From: Marisa cornuarietis
Taxonomy: Eukaryota; Mollusca; Gastropoda; Architaenioglossa; Ampullariidae
Length of the DNA stretch: 64,000 nucleotides
Direction: 5' to 3'
NCBI GenBank assembly: GCA_004794655.1
Contig: SMMW01000025.1
Location: 1,195,001-1,259,000, forward strand
Shown here in pieces: positions 1 to 10,801 of the stretch; within the stretch, counting starts at the first letter, position 1; every line of letters begins with the position of its first letter. The notes beneath the pieces are model-generated. The model was not told where the DNA came from. It searched no databases and saw only the letters and a program-made list of their open reading frames with translations. Both the position numbers and the translations under genes were made by a program.

Positions 1-3000
1 AGTATCCAATCATCGTCCTTCACTGTCGAAGAGTACCTATTTGTCGCCCTTTACTGCCAAAGAGAGACACCTGCTATCAATTTTTATTAAGGCCGTTTAA
101 CAGCTCGACCACGTCTGGTGTAATAATAGCTACGTATTTTGATTGCTTTACGACTTAATGTTTTATTGGCTTCAAACATCAACTAAATATGAAACTCCCC
201 CGTGTATACTTACTCACGAATATCACAAACACGTGAGACGTTAAAATCTACTCTTATTAAAATTAATCGGATTAAATTCTGAGATATGACTAACAATAAT
301 CATCATCATAGTAAGAAAGAAGTCTGCTCACATCCCAGCCTTATGTTAAGGCTCACCACACTTTACAAATCACAGTGAGCACAGCTCACGATCACGAAGA
401 ATGAGCAGCGTAATATGAAGCAAAGGGAGATGACCGTAGATCAACCTTTCAGGAAATCTTCAGAAAACCAATGTTTGTTAGATGATGCGATATCGACCAA
501 TAACACCAAGTTAAACAGGAGAAGATGATCTATCTCAAGATGCTCCACCTAATCTAAGAAGGCTGGTCAGCCATTCTTGTCTGATGCTCTTCCAAACATA
601 AATTCAGCTAGAACATGCTTGCTATATTCAACAAAGATTTTGTGTGTGAATGGGAGAAAATAACAAAATAAAAGTAACTGTTTACAAATGATGCCCTTAA
701 ATGTAAACATCATTAACAATGCGATACTATCCTTTAAAAAACATTAGGTAGAGATGAAGATTATAAGAAGGCATCGACCACTCCGAACCTCCACTTACAG
801 AATGCCCGAGACAGTCTTAAAAATTGTTGGAGAAAGCATGAATGCTTAGTATCAAGCAATCGTTTTCTTCTCTGTGTCCAGGTTATTGCGCCTGGTCTGT
901 CTTTAAAAAAAGAAAATGATACAAACCAATTACTGGCTTAGAGGGACATAAAATAGGGGAAGTATGAATCTTCTCTCTCTAGCCCTGTCCTCCATCTTTG
1001 CTTAGCTTACTTTCTGTCTCTCTGTATATGTCTCTCTGTCTGTTTCGTTGGTGGTAATCACTGGACCCTGTCAGTTTTCGGACTGACTTTTAGTATCTGT
1101 CCTTCTAAACCAATACTTTCGCAACAATAGTGCGAAGTTTGTTTTATTTGAAAAGAAGAATTGGCAATAATACCAGCCTTCCAGGAGAAGGCAACTCCTA
1201 ATCAAATCACACAGAGTGTGCTATCACTCTTTCCTGAAGCTGATAGTCGTCCTGGACTTATAGTTAGACAAGTAAGAGTTAATGGCCCCGGCTAATGGCG
1301 CAGGAAATGTCGGGCGGACAGAACTGACTAGTGATCACTACTCGACAGAAGACACTGTGGCGATTAGCCTCGAGTCTTTGCTACCTTCACGAACCCGCGC
1401 TGTCTACTACCTCTAAGGTTCTTTAAGTCCTTCTGATAACTACGAGATATTCAGACTTGAAAACCTCCTTTAGAGCGAAAATTCTTCACGTGACTAGAAT
1501 TATAGCGTAATTATATTTATATTTCAACAGTATGTCTTCAGCATACGACTGAATGAAACATTAATGTTTCAGGACAACGACTACATAAGCACTATATAAT
1601 TTTCGCGATTAGTTTTTTTTTAAATTTCTTTGAACTCAAACTAAATATATCAGTGTGAAATATTTAAAATGCAGTATCGTCAAATTTCTATTTATTTTGA
1701 CTGCTTTGTTGTTGTTATTGTTGTTGTTTTCTTCAATCTACCTCATATATTGTTTTCTGCAATGTTTCATTTGAACACATTTTAAACTAGTACTCAAAAT
1801 CATACATGTATATCTAAAACTTAATGGCAAGACTGGGTGTAAAGTAATATTTATTTAATTACTTAGGAGATTTGATTTTAGGAAGGTTTTTATATTAAAG
1901 GGCTGTTCATTAAGTAATTGTATTGCCTTAGAAGCCGCAATATTAAAATCAAGTTCCCGTCTAGAACTGTTTGTACAGCATCACTCACCAATTGCTTTGC
2001 TCGCAAGGTACCTTCTGACTTTTCTTGTGCCTGTGTAACGCACCTCAGAATCAAAGAAGAGAATTTACCTCATCTTTGAAAAGATCATTAGTATTAATCA
2101 CTGTCTTTGGCGAGAAAAAAAATCGGTACTTTGCTTGAATTTATTGAAAAAAAGTTGCTGTAACTGTTGCTGAAAATTATTTATTATAATATTATATGAC
2201 TCCTAGTTCATCGAGGGGAATAAATCAATGAAAATTGATATATTGATAAAGTGTATCAGAATTGGGCTCCGCTGTTCTGCCTGGTCTCGAGTAGCAAAGG
2301 TGGCTGAGAAGCACTCAGCTTCTGTAAACCTCTGAAAGAGCTGGCACAGTAAGGGCAAGCTCTTTACCTGACTTTGCTTTTAACCGATGTGAAAAAAGGA
2401 ACGAGATGGTTTTCGACTACAGAAGATTAGTGCAACGAGTGGCGGACTTTGTCCCTGTAGCTGTGGACTGGTAGAGGAAACGAGTGGATGTAGATGCTTG
2501 AATTGATACGTGTTTGAGTGAGTATGCGTGTGAGAGTGCGTGTGCGCATGTGTGGGTGTTTATTTACATGGTAACGTAGAACTCAATGGGTGGACGTAAG
2601 GGTATAGGTCACGTTAGTCGGGTATGTAGCTTCTTGATTATCTCCACCAGGAGGGGTGGGGGGTAGGGAGGTGTTTGTCTGGTTTGTATTCAGTGAGAGG
2701 AGTGTGAGATGGTCTAGTTTCAGCACGTGTCTGTAATTAGTGAGAGGAGCTTAGCTGTGCTCATGTCTGTCCTTCCACTCAGCTGTACTTATTGTATCGT
2801 ATAACACAACACTAATTGCCAGACAACAGCGGCGTGAGACAAGAAGTGTGGACGAGATACACTTCAGACTTTATTCGGATCGTGGCTGAAGGAAGGGTTT
2901 CGCCAAACCCGTCGCATTACACCATACACTCGTCGATCTTATCTATTCTTGATGCACAAATGGAAAGAAAGAGGGAGATTCGGAAAGAGAGGGAGAAAGA

Positions 3001-4960
3001 GAACGGGTGTGCTTTAGTGAGTGCGTGACCACACGTTTCAGTTGGTCCCCACCACAGTGCAGCTTTGATTGTCGAGTCACAGTTCTTGTCTGGCAGCTGG
3101 ATGGGAGTCGCACCGCTGGAGTTTAGTCTCTTGTCTGACCTTCTGCACCTTATTAACGTGGCCTAGCCCGCTAGACCATCTGGACATCTTTGGCCTTTAA
3201 GACCTCTGGAAGACCACCAAGACTTTTACATTTCATGAACGTCGCATGGCCTACAAGATCTCATTGCCGCTACTTAGCCTTATAGACTACTTTTGATGGT
3301 CGAGTAAAGTGCTTTACAAACAGTCAGTATTATTAAAAACAGATAAAAATAAACACAGTTCAAAAATAAGATGTGTTAAATACAAATTTTGCATTTGCAT
3401 GAACTCATATTCAGGCTGCTTTGCTATTAACAAGATTGGAAAGCTGTTTGAGGACTAACTGTGTATTTATCGTCTGTTTTTCATCGTGATAAAGATGTAT
3501 TTCTTGTGCTGGCGTAAAACACCACCACGCAACCAACCAATCTCTTTTTTTTCTCTCTTTACAATGAAGATTAAGCTCGTTAGCGTGCGAGAAGGGTGGT
3601 CTCCCCTGACTGAAATCACTTCCGTGAAGGCGGAAATCGTGTTAAGTTCACCACACAAGGAAATTGTGGGTAAAGGTCAGCACTACTGAGTGGAGGCCAG
3701 TGCGCCAGAGAAGTGCAGTTACGCTGATGCACAATTATTCTGGGTGGTACAAGCAACAAGAAAAAAATACTATGGTATAAATTCTTCACACATTAATTCG
3801 AGACTATAATTACTGATTTTTTTTCCTGTGTAAGCTGCTCACTGCAAGATATTGGATACTAAACTTATTTTTAAATAATGTCTTTCATGGCTTGCCGTTC
3901 GCTCAATCTAGCTCTTGTTTCAGATGATGAGTTTCACTTTAGAATATAATAAAATTGTTTGGGGAACTGAATGTAAATTGACAGAGGCAAACTGAGTTAA
4001 CCACTTAAAAATAAAAAAGAAATAAAAAGAAAAATGCGAAAAAACTCTGACAATAAAACATTTTTTCTGATTTGCTCATGACATCACACAATGATGAGCC
4101 TTAAACTGCACATGATAATTTAATTTTATCGTTTTAAAAAGTCTCAAAATGTTCAAGGACTTCATCAGCTAAGCTGTTGTTTTCGAGTTACTGGTTAAAA
4201 TAAAATGGCTTAATTTAATATTTCTGGAAGAGAATCGTGCGGTTTTCAGGAAACGAAAATATTGCACAGGTGGCTAGAATCTGAAAAAGAGCCAGTGATA
4301 TGTCAGTGATGAATGGGAAGTCATGAAATATTTCAAATATTTTTTTGGCTTTATTGTTTTATTAGTTGAAGCAGACAGATTGACTGACAGGAACTGTAAG
4401 CTGTGTTTATTTTAAATTTTAAGCTTATAAGAACTATTTATTTACATATAGTGTTATTACTGTCAGCGCTGTCTACAAATCAAATCAAAACTACCTTTTG
4501 TAAGACGAGGACAAAGAAGCCTTTTTCATTGTGTATATGCGCGTGGTGTTTGTGTGCACACCTAGGAGGGTACACGTGCGTGCATACGTGAGCCAAATTT
4601 AGAGTCTGCTACCAGAAAGTGCGTGTCGGGATGTTGCTAAGGTTACGGCCTTCTGCGAGAAAACCCCGGCTCTGTCAGCGCTGAGCTAAAATCACTGGAA
4701 GTGCGTGGCACCAGGATGACACGATATTCTAAATTTACCTCTTTGCAAGTTTTGTTCAAGCATTTCCTTTATGTTACGCATATCCTTCATTTTCAGATTC
4801 CTACTCTTGATTTTAATAAAAGAGTTTTTGGAAAACTTAATATTCTGTCATAGAAAATACTATAGACAGTAGTGCATGAGTCATTGTATCAGGAAAGATG
4901 CAAATTTCTATCTAAAAAGGTAAAAACATATGAAAGCATGGTTCTGTGTTTGGACAATTT
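1..4960. other. unassigned AT-rich stretch
   Basis: No coding frame, RNA gene or complete transposon was recognised in this first 5 kb. It is AT-rich with many stops in all frames. A TG-rich degenerate patch lies around 2510-2562 and a purine-rich patch around 2960-3003. A short plus-strand frame at 2816-3028 has no recognisable domain and ends in the purine-rich run, so it is not called. A possible decayed mariner-like terminus near 1894-1927 is discussed under findings. Intron or intergenic DNA fits best. Confidence 0.6.
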
Positions 4961-4963
4961 GAG

Positions 4964-4965
4964 GA

Positions 4966-5056
<91 letters not shown>
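4964..5056. repeat. (GAAA)n microsatellite
   Basis: An uninterrupted GAAA tetranucleotide tract of 93 bp, about 23 copies, all purine on the plus strand. The Lys/Glu/Arg-repeat and Phe/Leu/Ser-repeat frames that run through it on the two strands are translations of the repeat, not genes. Long perfect tetranucleotides are expected to be polymorphic in length. Confidence 0.98.
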
Positions 5057-5949
5057 GTGAAGAAAGGAAATGGTAGTTGTTTCTCTATGGGGTTAGAAAG
5101 TGTACCAAATGAAGCATATAGATCCACCATGTCTGAGAGTCAATATTATGACTAGAACCAACAGTTCAAATTTTAGCAAGATCTAAGAACGATTATATAT
5201 AAAAGCATGAAAAATTTTCAGCACACCGAACACGTTTACTGAACAGTTAAAGTTCCGGCTAAACAAAATAAGACCAACAAAAAGTTAGTTAAATATAAAT
5301 TTATATTCACACCAAAAAAGAGAGAAAAAGGCAATATATATATAATATATATGCGCATATAGAGAGAGACAAAGGTGAACGTGACAAGCATTACAACGGT
5401 AATCAATAAGAGAAGAAAGGCAACCCAAACAGATCATACAATATCCATGTTGTGAAAGCATCACCTCAAGGAAAGACTGTAAGACCAGTGCACAATAAGT
5501 TTATCGTGTACACAACGGGGAAGACCAGAGAAGCACGCGCTGTGTTAACAGACGCCACGCAAGCCAACAGACCCAGGTGTGAAAGACACCGGCGATGTTG
5601 AAAGAGAGACTCCGATAAGCATGGAACAGACGGATCGTATCGCAAGGGCACTCTCTGAACCTCACACCCGCTCCCCACCGACCGTCACGGCTTACCGTGT
5701 GCATCCCTGTGTGAAATATTATACATTCCTTCTCCTTCCAACATATTCTTGCGGCAAGAGGAGACGTACTCAGCAGCGAGATGTTTGGAGAACAAACGGA
5801 TAGACTGGTTCTTTTTCCGAGCAGTGGGATGAAGCGTGTTAATTTTTGATGCCCTCACGCAAACTCAGCTGGGCGGCTTACCCTACAGTATATATATATA
5901 TATAAAACAGGAGAGGAAGGCCAGTGTAAAAGCCTATAAGGGAATATAT
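5057..5949. other. unassigned stretch with small TA/GA tracts
   Basis: Contains short low-complexity tracts: TA followed by GA at about 5333-5371, and TA at 5888-5905 just upstream of the LINE relic. Overlapping small frames on both strands around 5466-5803 have no recognisable domain. The true 5' edge of the LINE copy may lie in the last few tens of bases, but I could not place it. Confidence 0.5.
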
Positions 5950-6397
5950 CAATTCCGTGCATGTTTTTTTCTGAGGACATTGTGTGTCTTTAAAATGCAA
6001 GTCTCTGGTCTGAGCAACAATACATTTTCTTGTGGGGTCCTCCAAGGCTCAGTACTTGGCCCAGTTCTGTTCATTTTGTATTCAAAACCACTTTCATCTT
6101 GCATCCAGTCTCACCATGTTTCTCATCAATCATGCTAACGACACGCAACTTTACTGCTTCACTCCACCATCTGAGCCTCACTCTGCTACTAGCACTACAG
6201 AAGCCTGTATTACGGGCCTCAAGGACTGGATGGTAAAAAAAACAAGTTTAAATTAAGTGATGATAAAACGGAAGCCCTCCTGTGCTATGGAAGAAGAAAT
6301 CAACCTACCCAATCACATCAAGGTGGGCGAAACCAACATCACCTCTATATCATCCATCAGGAATCTGGGTTTCATTGTCACTGCAGACATGACCCTT

Positions 6398-6475
6398 GAT
6401 AAACAAGTTACAGCTGTCTGTTAGTCGTCCTGTTATGATAAACAAGTTACAGCTGACTGTCAGTCTGCCATTGTG
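6398..6475 (+). repeat. 39-bp tandem duplication inside the LINE relic
   Basis: GATAAACAAGTTACAGCTG starts at 6398 and again at 6437, followed both times by a similar CTGTCTGTTAG / ACTGTCAGTCT segment. This is a local tandem duplication that arose after insertion or in the parent copy. It adds a stop to the family frame and helps explain the break between the RT core and the C-terminal piece. Confidence 0.85.
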
Positions 6476-7018
6476 AGTTACGTGAGATCAGCGCCATCCG
6501 TCACATTCTCTCTACACACGCTACCAACATTCTTGTCAGTGTGTTTGTTCTTTGGATGCTTGCTTAATGCAGCTCCTTGCTGGCAGGCTGCCCCTTATCC
6601 CTCATCCCTCATTCAGAGACTCCAGAAAGTACAGAACTCCGCTGCACGTCTGGTGCTTAGAGCCACGAAACGGGACCATGTCACTCCTCTCCTTCGTTTT
6701 CTACACTGGCTACCCATCCGTTCTCGCATTCAGTACAAACTGTCTGTGCTGTGTTTTAATTTCTGTGCAGGCTCCTGTCCTGACTATTTCTCTGAACTTC
6801 TCTTCTCTTACATATCAGCAAGACAACTGCGCTCTTCGTCTGATGACCGTATCCTAACTGTTCCTGTCACAAGAGCAACAACATGTTGTCAAAGGATTTG
6901 TAGTTACTGTGCAGCAAAACAATGGAACTCTCTCCCTTTCCATATCTGCCACCTTCCTACATTTGAATCCTTCAAATCTGCACTGAAAACACACCTCTTT
7001 CTTGACCATTACTCCTAA
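6473..7018 (+). pseudogene. LINE ORF2 C-terminal fragment, open to the original stop
   Basis: This is the longest open piece of the LINE relic, about 181 codons. It covers the conserved region after the reverse transcriptase: LQKVQNSAARL, then LHWLPIRSRIQYKLSVLCFN, then RQLRSSSDDRILTVP, then FKSALKTHLF, and stops shortly after, as expected for the family. Its first ~45 codons are out of frame. The family-like reading of the same bases (about 6488-6600) lies in another frame and is broken by a stop. The product would lack the RT catalytic core, so it cannot act alone. Confidence 0.85.
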
Positions 7019-7471
7019 CACAGCCCACACAATTCTAGTTCTTTTTTATCACTCCTCTCACCCTTTCCGCTTACTGCTATTTTCTTACTTGTCTTCCTCT
7101 GCAGAATCACGATTTTCTAAGTTTTTGTTACTAGTTTCCTCTTTGTGTTTTCTATATTTGTCTTTTATTCGTGGTCGTTACTGTTGTTTATTCTTCCCTC
7201 CCTCGTATTCTGTCCACCTTGTCCATGTCTCATTCTTGTTTCATGCGCTAAGAACACGCTCCTTACGACTGTATGTGCTCTACAAATCTTTCATTTATTA
7301 TTGTTATTAATATATCTCCTTCTTCTAAAGATAAAATGCTAGTAGGCGTTTACTCCCAGGGCTGACGTGTTTATATAAAATCAGTCCACTGATGAATGCA
7401 CGTACGTATTCATGTATGTATTCATGTACATGTAATTCACCGGTGTGTTATTCGTGCTTGTATTTATGTAA

Positions 7472-7472
<1 letters not shown>

Positions 7473-7552
<80 letters not shown>
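7473..7552. repeat. (TG)40 microsatellite
   Basis: A perfect TG dinucleotide tract of 80 bp. Both strands read open through it (Cys/Val and Thr/His repeats), which makes spurious small frames. Alternating purine-pyrimidine DNA of this length can adopt Z-form in principle. Confidence 0.98.
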
Positions 7553-7553
<1 letters not shown>

Positions 7554-7732
7554 TTCGAGCGTTAATGCCCAAACAGTATGCTTTAGCCATCGATTTCGCT
7601 GCACTAGATTCAAAGTTTATCTTTCCAATATTTTAATTTGTTCCACGTTAACCATAAGAAAACCCTGCACTGGAACGCGCCCGGGAAATACGTTCATCAA
7701 ATTATGTGCCTGACCTGCCCTTTGACGACAAC

Positions 7733-7800
7733 GCGCATGCGCGCGGCTGCCTGCGATTTGAATGCGCGAGCACGTTTGTCTGTTTGTTATAAATAAAGTA
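7733..7800 (+). promoter_or_regulatory. candidate core promoter: NRF1-type palindrome plus TATA box
   Basis: GCGCATGCGC, a full match to the NRF1 palindrome, lies at 7733-7742 in a CpG-rich patch. A TGACG half-site (CRE-like) precedes it near 7723. TATAAATAA follows at 7788-7796, which predicts initiation around 7818-7826. About 35 bp later an ATG opens a GC-rich frame that runs to a strong splice donor. The order and spacing are what a plus-strand promoter needs. The same AT-rich string contains AATAAA, so a polyadenylation signal for an upstream unit is an alternative reading. Confidence 0.4.
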
Positions 7801-7856
7801 GCGCTCTTTTGTGTCCTGAGATTTAATCCTTCGTCCATCCCCTTTCAGCCACGCAA

Positions 7857-7960
7857 ATGACGGCAGCGTCCACCGCACAAACGATCCTCCTTAACTGGCA
7901 GGACTGTTGCAGCAGCGCGTCGTGTGCCGGGATGGTGTGCCGCATCCTACTTCGTGCCAG
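7857..7960 (+). CDS. candidate first coding exon of an unidentified gene
   Basis: ATG at 7857 opens 34 full codons plus two bases that run to CCAG|GTGAGA at 7960/7961, a good splice donor. The next codon read through the donor would be a stop, so the frame only makes sense if spliced. By hand count 25 of 34 third positions are G or C, far above the surrounding AT-rich DNA. The peptide begins MTAASTAQTILLNWQDCC and holds five Cys; no domain is recognised. It sits about 60 bp after a TATA box and 115 bp after an NRF1-type site. An acceptor-like CCCCTTTCAG ends at 7848, so this could instead be a 112-bp internal exon. The downstream exon was not found. The base at -3 is C, a weak start context. 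Confidence 0.4.
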
Positions 7961-9905
7961 GTGAGAGGTGCACGACAGCCGAAAGCCACCGGTGGTTCCA
8001 GTTCGTTTACTTGGAGTCTGGGTTTACTGGGTACATAATTCACTTAATGAGGTTCTAAAGTTATCAAAGGACCTCACGAAGCGTGACTATTGCCCCAATA
8101 AAATAACGAATATTTACGAGGGCACTGGCTTTGTTCGCAGATGGTGCGTGATCTGAGTAGGAAGGGGTGAAGGTACACAAAGGGAATCAATCCTTTTTGA
8201 TATAGAGGTGAGTCAGGTAGCGATAAAGCACAGACTGGCGTGAGATGGATCAAGAATTCCGTGCTGGTGATAAGATCGCATAGCTTGCGAAACAAGGAAA
8301 GGCAGCGATTTTCGTGCCATGTGGTCATGAATTAATATAACATTGTTTATTTCGGGAGAAGGGTTTCTTTATGTTTATTTTATTATTTGTGTACACCTTG
8401 GCTTCGTTGTATTTTCTGAACCCCGTTGTGATGAGGTCGAGTTTGTAAAACGTCTGCCTGAGTATTTGTTTTCTCTGGTACTCTCCCCTTTTATCTCTAA
8501 TGTTCCCGGTTTTTTTTTATTTCGGCCCTCTTTTCCTCGCATTCTCTGCCTTCTCTTTTTACCCTAAAAATATCTGGCTTTCGTTCTAATATTCACTTCT
8601 GTTTTATTTGGATGGAATCGGCGAATCGGAGGATCTTCTGTACCGATAACCTTGTTGGTTGCAGAGTGAGGATCTGAGAGCTTGACATTACCTAGTCGAT
8701 GAAGAGTAGATAAGTGTTTTTTTTTTCTTTTACACTTTCTTGAAAGAGTGTTCATCAAATGTCTGACGTTTGTATGAGTGGAAAGAGGTGATGGTTTACA
8801 ACATTCGAAAACTGGTCAGTCCTCATGGTTCATCTGAGTGAGGAATGTGGTATCGCCCAAAGCCTGGTTGTGGTTATCGTCATCTTGCCTAAATCACAAG
8901 ACCTCTAAGCAAGGGAAAGATAGGTCCGACTGCGCTCTGCAAACCTAGTGCCTTTCTGATAAAAGCTAGATCTGTGGCGGGCTGTGATTGCATCCGTTTC
9001 AGAATCCAGAACCACAAAACGTTAACGCGACCTAGCCTGGAATTCACGTTCAGCTTGTAACCACGTACAGGCCAGTTAGTATCTATCCTGCATACATATT
9101 GAAGCCAAAACACGGCAGGCCACATAAAGGATGGTGTCATATGTCAATGACTGGCAACCATCTAACGATATTTGTCAACAAAAAAAACCACAGCACCAAA
9201 GTGCGTGACCTTATTGGTGCCGTGCCAACAAATTCGTCAGAGAGCTGTTTATCTAGAAACTTTGCAATTTCTCAAGACACCGAGGCAAGTTTCCCAGCTG
9301 TGAAATTAAATTACTTGTCAACAAAATGTCCTAAGGGGCGCGAATTATAACTGAAATTAGAGAAATACGAAAATAAAATATCATCACGTTTCTTGCTCAT
9401 GCGCGTATTGCATAACTTCTTAAGTTGTTCAAGTAGCATCCCTTTGAGCCTGCTAGACGAGCTAATTACTTCTCAACTTTTCATCTGAAGCGAGTTCATG
9501 ACCTTATCCCCCATCCTCCACCGCTACCCATACCAGCCACAACAGTCCATTCTGGGCTGGAGTTTCTATCGAACTTTGGCTACGACAGTTGAGTATTGGC
9601 CCCTTACTGACTTTTCTTCAAATCGGAGCACGCTCTCTTCACACGGAGCTGACACTGCACTGCTCTGTATACGCCTCCCCATTCCCAACCCCTGACAAAG
9701 GGGAGACTAGAGTCATTGGGAAAAGGCAGTCGAGATACAAGGGGAGAGAAGGAGTGCTAGCACGTCCCACCCGGTCCGAAGCAGACGGTGACTGCAGCGT
9801 TCCGAGACAAGTATTTTCAACGATCACTGAGCGCTGCTCCCGTCGTTCAAAGCTCTGAACCGGATAAGCTGCTCCCTAATGTTTCAAACCTTGGTCGTAT
9901 ATTTT
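7961..9905. other. unassigned stretch (putative intron or intergenic)
   Basis: No recognisable coding exon, RNA gene or transposon. Several frames of 60-85 codons on both strands overlap one another without domain signatures. A GC-richer patch at about 9700-9858 carries a plus-strand frame ending near 9858 whose last part is charged and soluble in composition, but it has no convincing splice acceptor. It lies just upstream of the palindrome/TATA cluster. Confidence 0.5.
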
Positions 9906-9945
9906 ATCACGTGATCGCCGAGATTGTTTATTACGTAATATAAAG
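9906..9945 (+). promoter_or_regulatory. candidate promoter: E-box and D-box palindromes abutting a TATA box
   Basis: Two perfect 10-bp palindromes occur within 34 bp. ATCACGTGAT at 9906-9915 contains the CACGTG E-box. ATTACGTAAT at 9930-9939 contains TTACGTAA, the optimal PAR-bZIP/E4BP4 D-box. TATAAAG follows directly at 9939-9945. E-box plus D-box next to a TATA box is an arrangement known from clock-controlled promoters in animals. Initiation would fall near 9970, ahead of a small frame at 10130. Binding and promoter activity are inferred, not shown. Confidence 0.3.
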
Positions 9946-10129
9946 CTGACTGTGCCAACAAAACCCCCCAAGCAACAAACTTATCCTCATTCCAGAAATC
10001 ATTTCATTCATCAATCAATCTATGGATCAATAAGTCTAAATACTTGCACGGCTGATTACCAGAAATAGACACCCATCTGGATACGCAATCGCCGGAAATG
10101 AGGTCACGCGTGGTGCATTCTGGTAAAAA

Positions 10130-10366
10130 ATGGCTTCCCCCCTTCACAATTTGGTAGCTACTGCAGCTGAGTCGCGTGGTAATGGGAGTAGTACTTGGCC
10201 TCAAAGCATGCAGCACGAAACCCCAGCAGTTGCTGTATGTTGCAATAAACAAAGTCATTGTGTCCACTTTGTTGAAATGAGCTGTTGGAATCATCCGGGC
10301 AATTGTCGGGACGTGCGACTGTCTTTGTGTGCGTTGTTGTTGGACTGTGTGACATTCGACGAATAG
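10130..10366 (+). CDS. possible small Cys-rich protein, 78 aa, unidentified
   Basis: ATG at 10130 has a good context (A at -3, G at +4) and opens 78 codons ending in TAG. The first half is Ser/Ala/Thr-rich. The second half holds eight Cys, including a CC pair and CWNHPGNC. No signal peptide is obvious and no family is recognised. It lies about 160 bp after the predicted start site of the palindrome/TATA cluster, which is the main reason to list it. Short upstream ATGs (near 10020 and 10098) would come first in such a transcript, and codon third positions show no strong GC bias. Chance is quite possible. Confidence 0.22.
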   Translation: MASPLHNLVATAAESRGNGSSTWPQSMQHETPAVAVCCNKQSHCVHFVEMSCWNHPGNCRDVRLSLCALLLDCVTFDE

Positions 10367-10454
10367 AGTTTGATAATAATAGGCTTTTCTCTTCGCTTAG
10401 GTTTTAGAAGAGATTGATTGTAAATGTGGGGATTAATTCGAAGTTTGTTACTGT

Positions 10455-10678
10455 CAAGCGTGTAGCTTTTGTGAACATATGTGACTTTTCCTCAACATGG
10501 AGATTTTGTCGTAATATGTAGTTGTCAGCATGACGGTTTTGTCGTAATGTGTAATTGTCAACATGGTGCCGTCATAGCTGATTTTCAACATGAAGGTTTT
10601 GTCTTAATATGCGATTGTCAACAAGCAACAATTCTCGCAATGCGTGATTGTCATCGTAAAGGGTTTCTCAGAAAGTGA
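10455..10678 (+). repeat. 33-bp minisatellite, about 5-6 diverged copies
   Basis: Units of 33 bp start at 10493, 10526, 10586 and 10619. A shortened 27-bp unit lies at 10559-10585, with degenerate partial units on each side. The unit pattern is CAACATG-NN-GGTTTTGTCGTAATATGTGATTGT with substitutions. Because 33 is a multiple of three, one frame reads through the array as an 11-residue repeat of the form QHxGFVVICxC. No family is recognised for that peptide, and a DNA-level minisatellite is the simpler reading. Confidence 0.85.
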
Positions 10679-10747
10679 GGTTATTGTCTCGCCTATAGTT
10701 AGACAGGAAAGGTCGACAAGCAAAGTTCAAAAAGCGATGCCATCTCG

Positions 10748-10801
10748 TAAACCATTAAACCTAATGACTAAAATTAAACCATTAAACCTAATGACTAAAC
10801 G
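10748..10801 (+). repeat. 27-bp tandem duplication
   Basis: TAAACCATTAAACCTAATGA and the following five bases occur at 10748 and again at 10775, a near-perfect head-to-tail pair with a 27-bp period. It lies 70 bp downstream of the 33-bp minisatellite, so this short region has expanded twice. Confidence 0.9.

Larger units (their letters stand above)
5950..7312 (+). mobile_element. decayed L2/CR1-type LINE, 3' part (reverse transcriptase relic)
   Basis: This is the 3' portion of a non-LTR retrotransposon of the Jockey superfamily, L2/CR1-like. Plus-strand pieces in shifting frames resemble the end of the reverse transcriptase. GVLQGSVLGPVLFILY near 6035-6085 matches the usual GVPQGSVLGP block. 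NDTQLY follows near 6137, where the family has the catalytic ADDTQLY. The conserved tail at about 6600-7016 includes LQKVQNSAARLVLRATKRD, LRFLHWLPIRSRIQYKLSV, RQLRSSSD and KTHLF before a stop at 7016-7018. The 3' UTR ends in a TGTGCTCTACAAAT-like box and a T/A-rich tail near 7310, as in L2 elements. Frameshifts, an in-frame stop and a 39-bp internal duplication make it a dead, 5'-truncated copy. Homology is judged from motif memory; the exact clade is less certain than the class. Confidence 0.9.

Noticed and set aside
4872..5155. Lys/Glu/Arg-repeat frames on the plus strand and a Phe/Leu/Ser-repeat frame on the minus strand
   Set aside because: They are translations of the (GAAA)n microsatellite and have no other protein features.
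7381..7713. Cys/Val-rich and Thr/His-rich frames over the TG tract
   Set aside because: Pure dinucleotide repeats have no stops in either strand, so such frames arise automatically.
10455..10678. CRISPR array
   Set aside because: Repeats are directly adjacent without unique spacers, vary in sequence and sit in a eukaryotic context.
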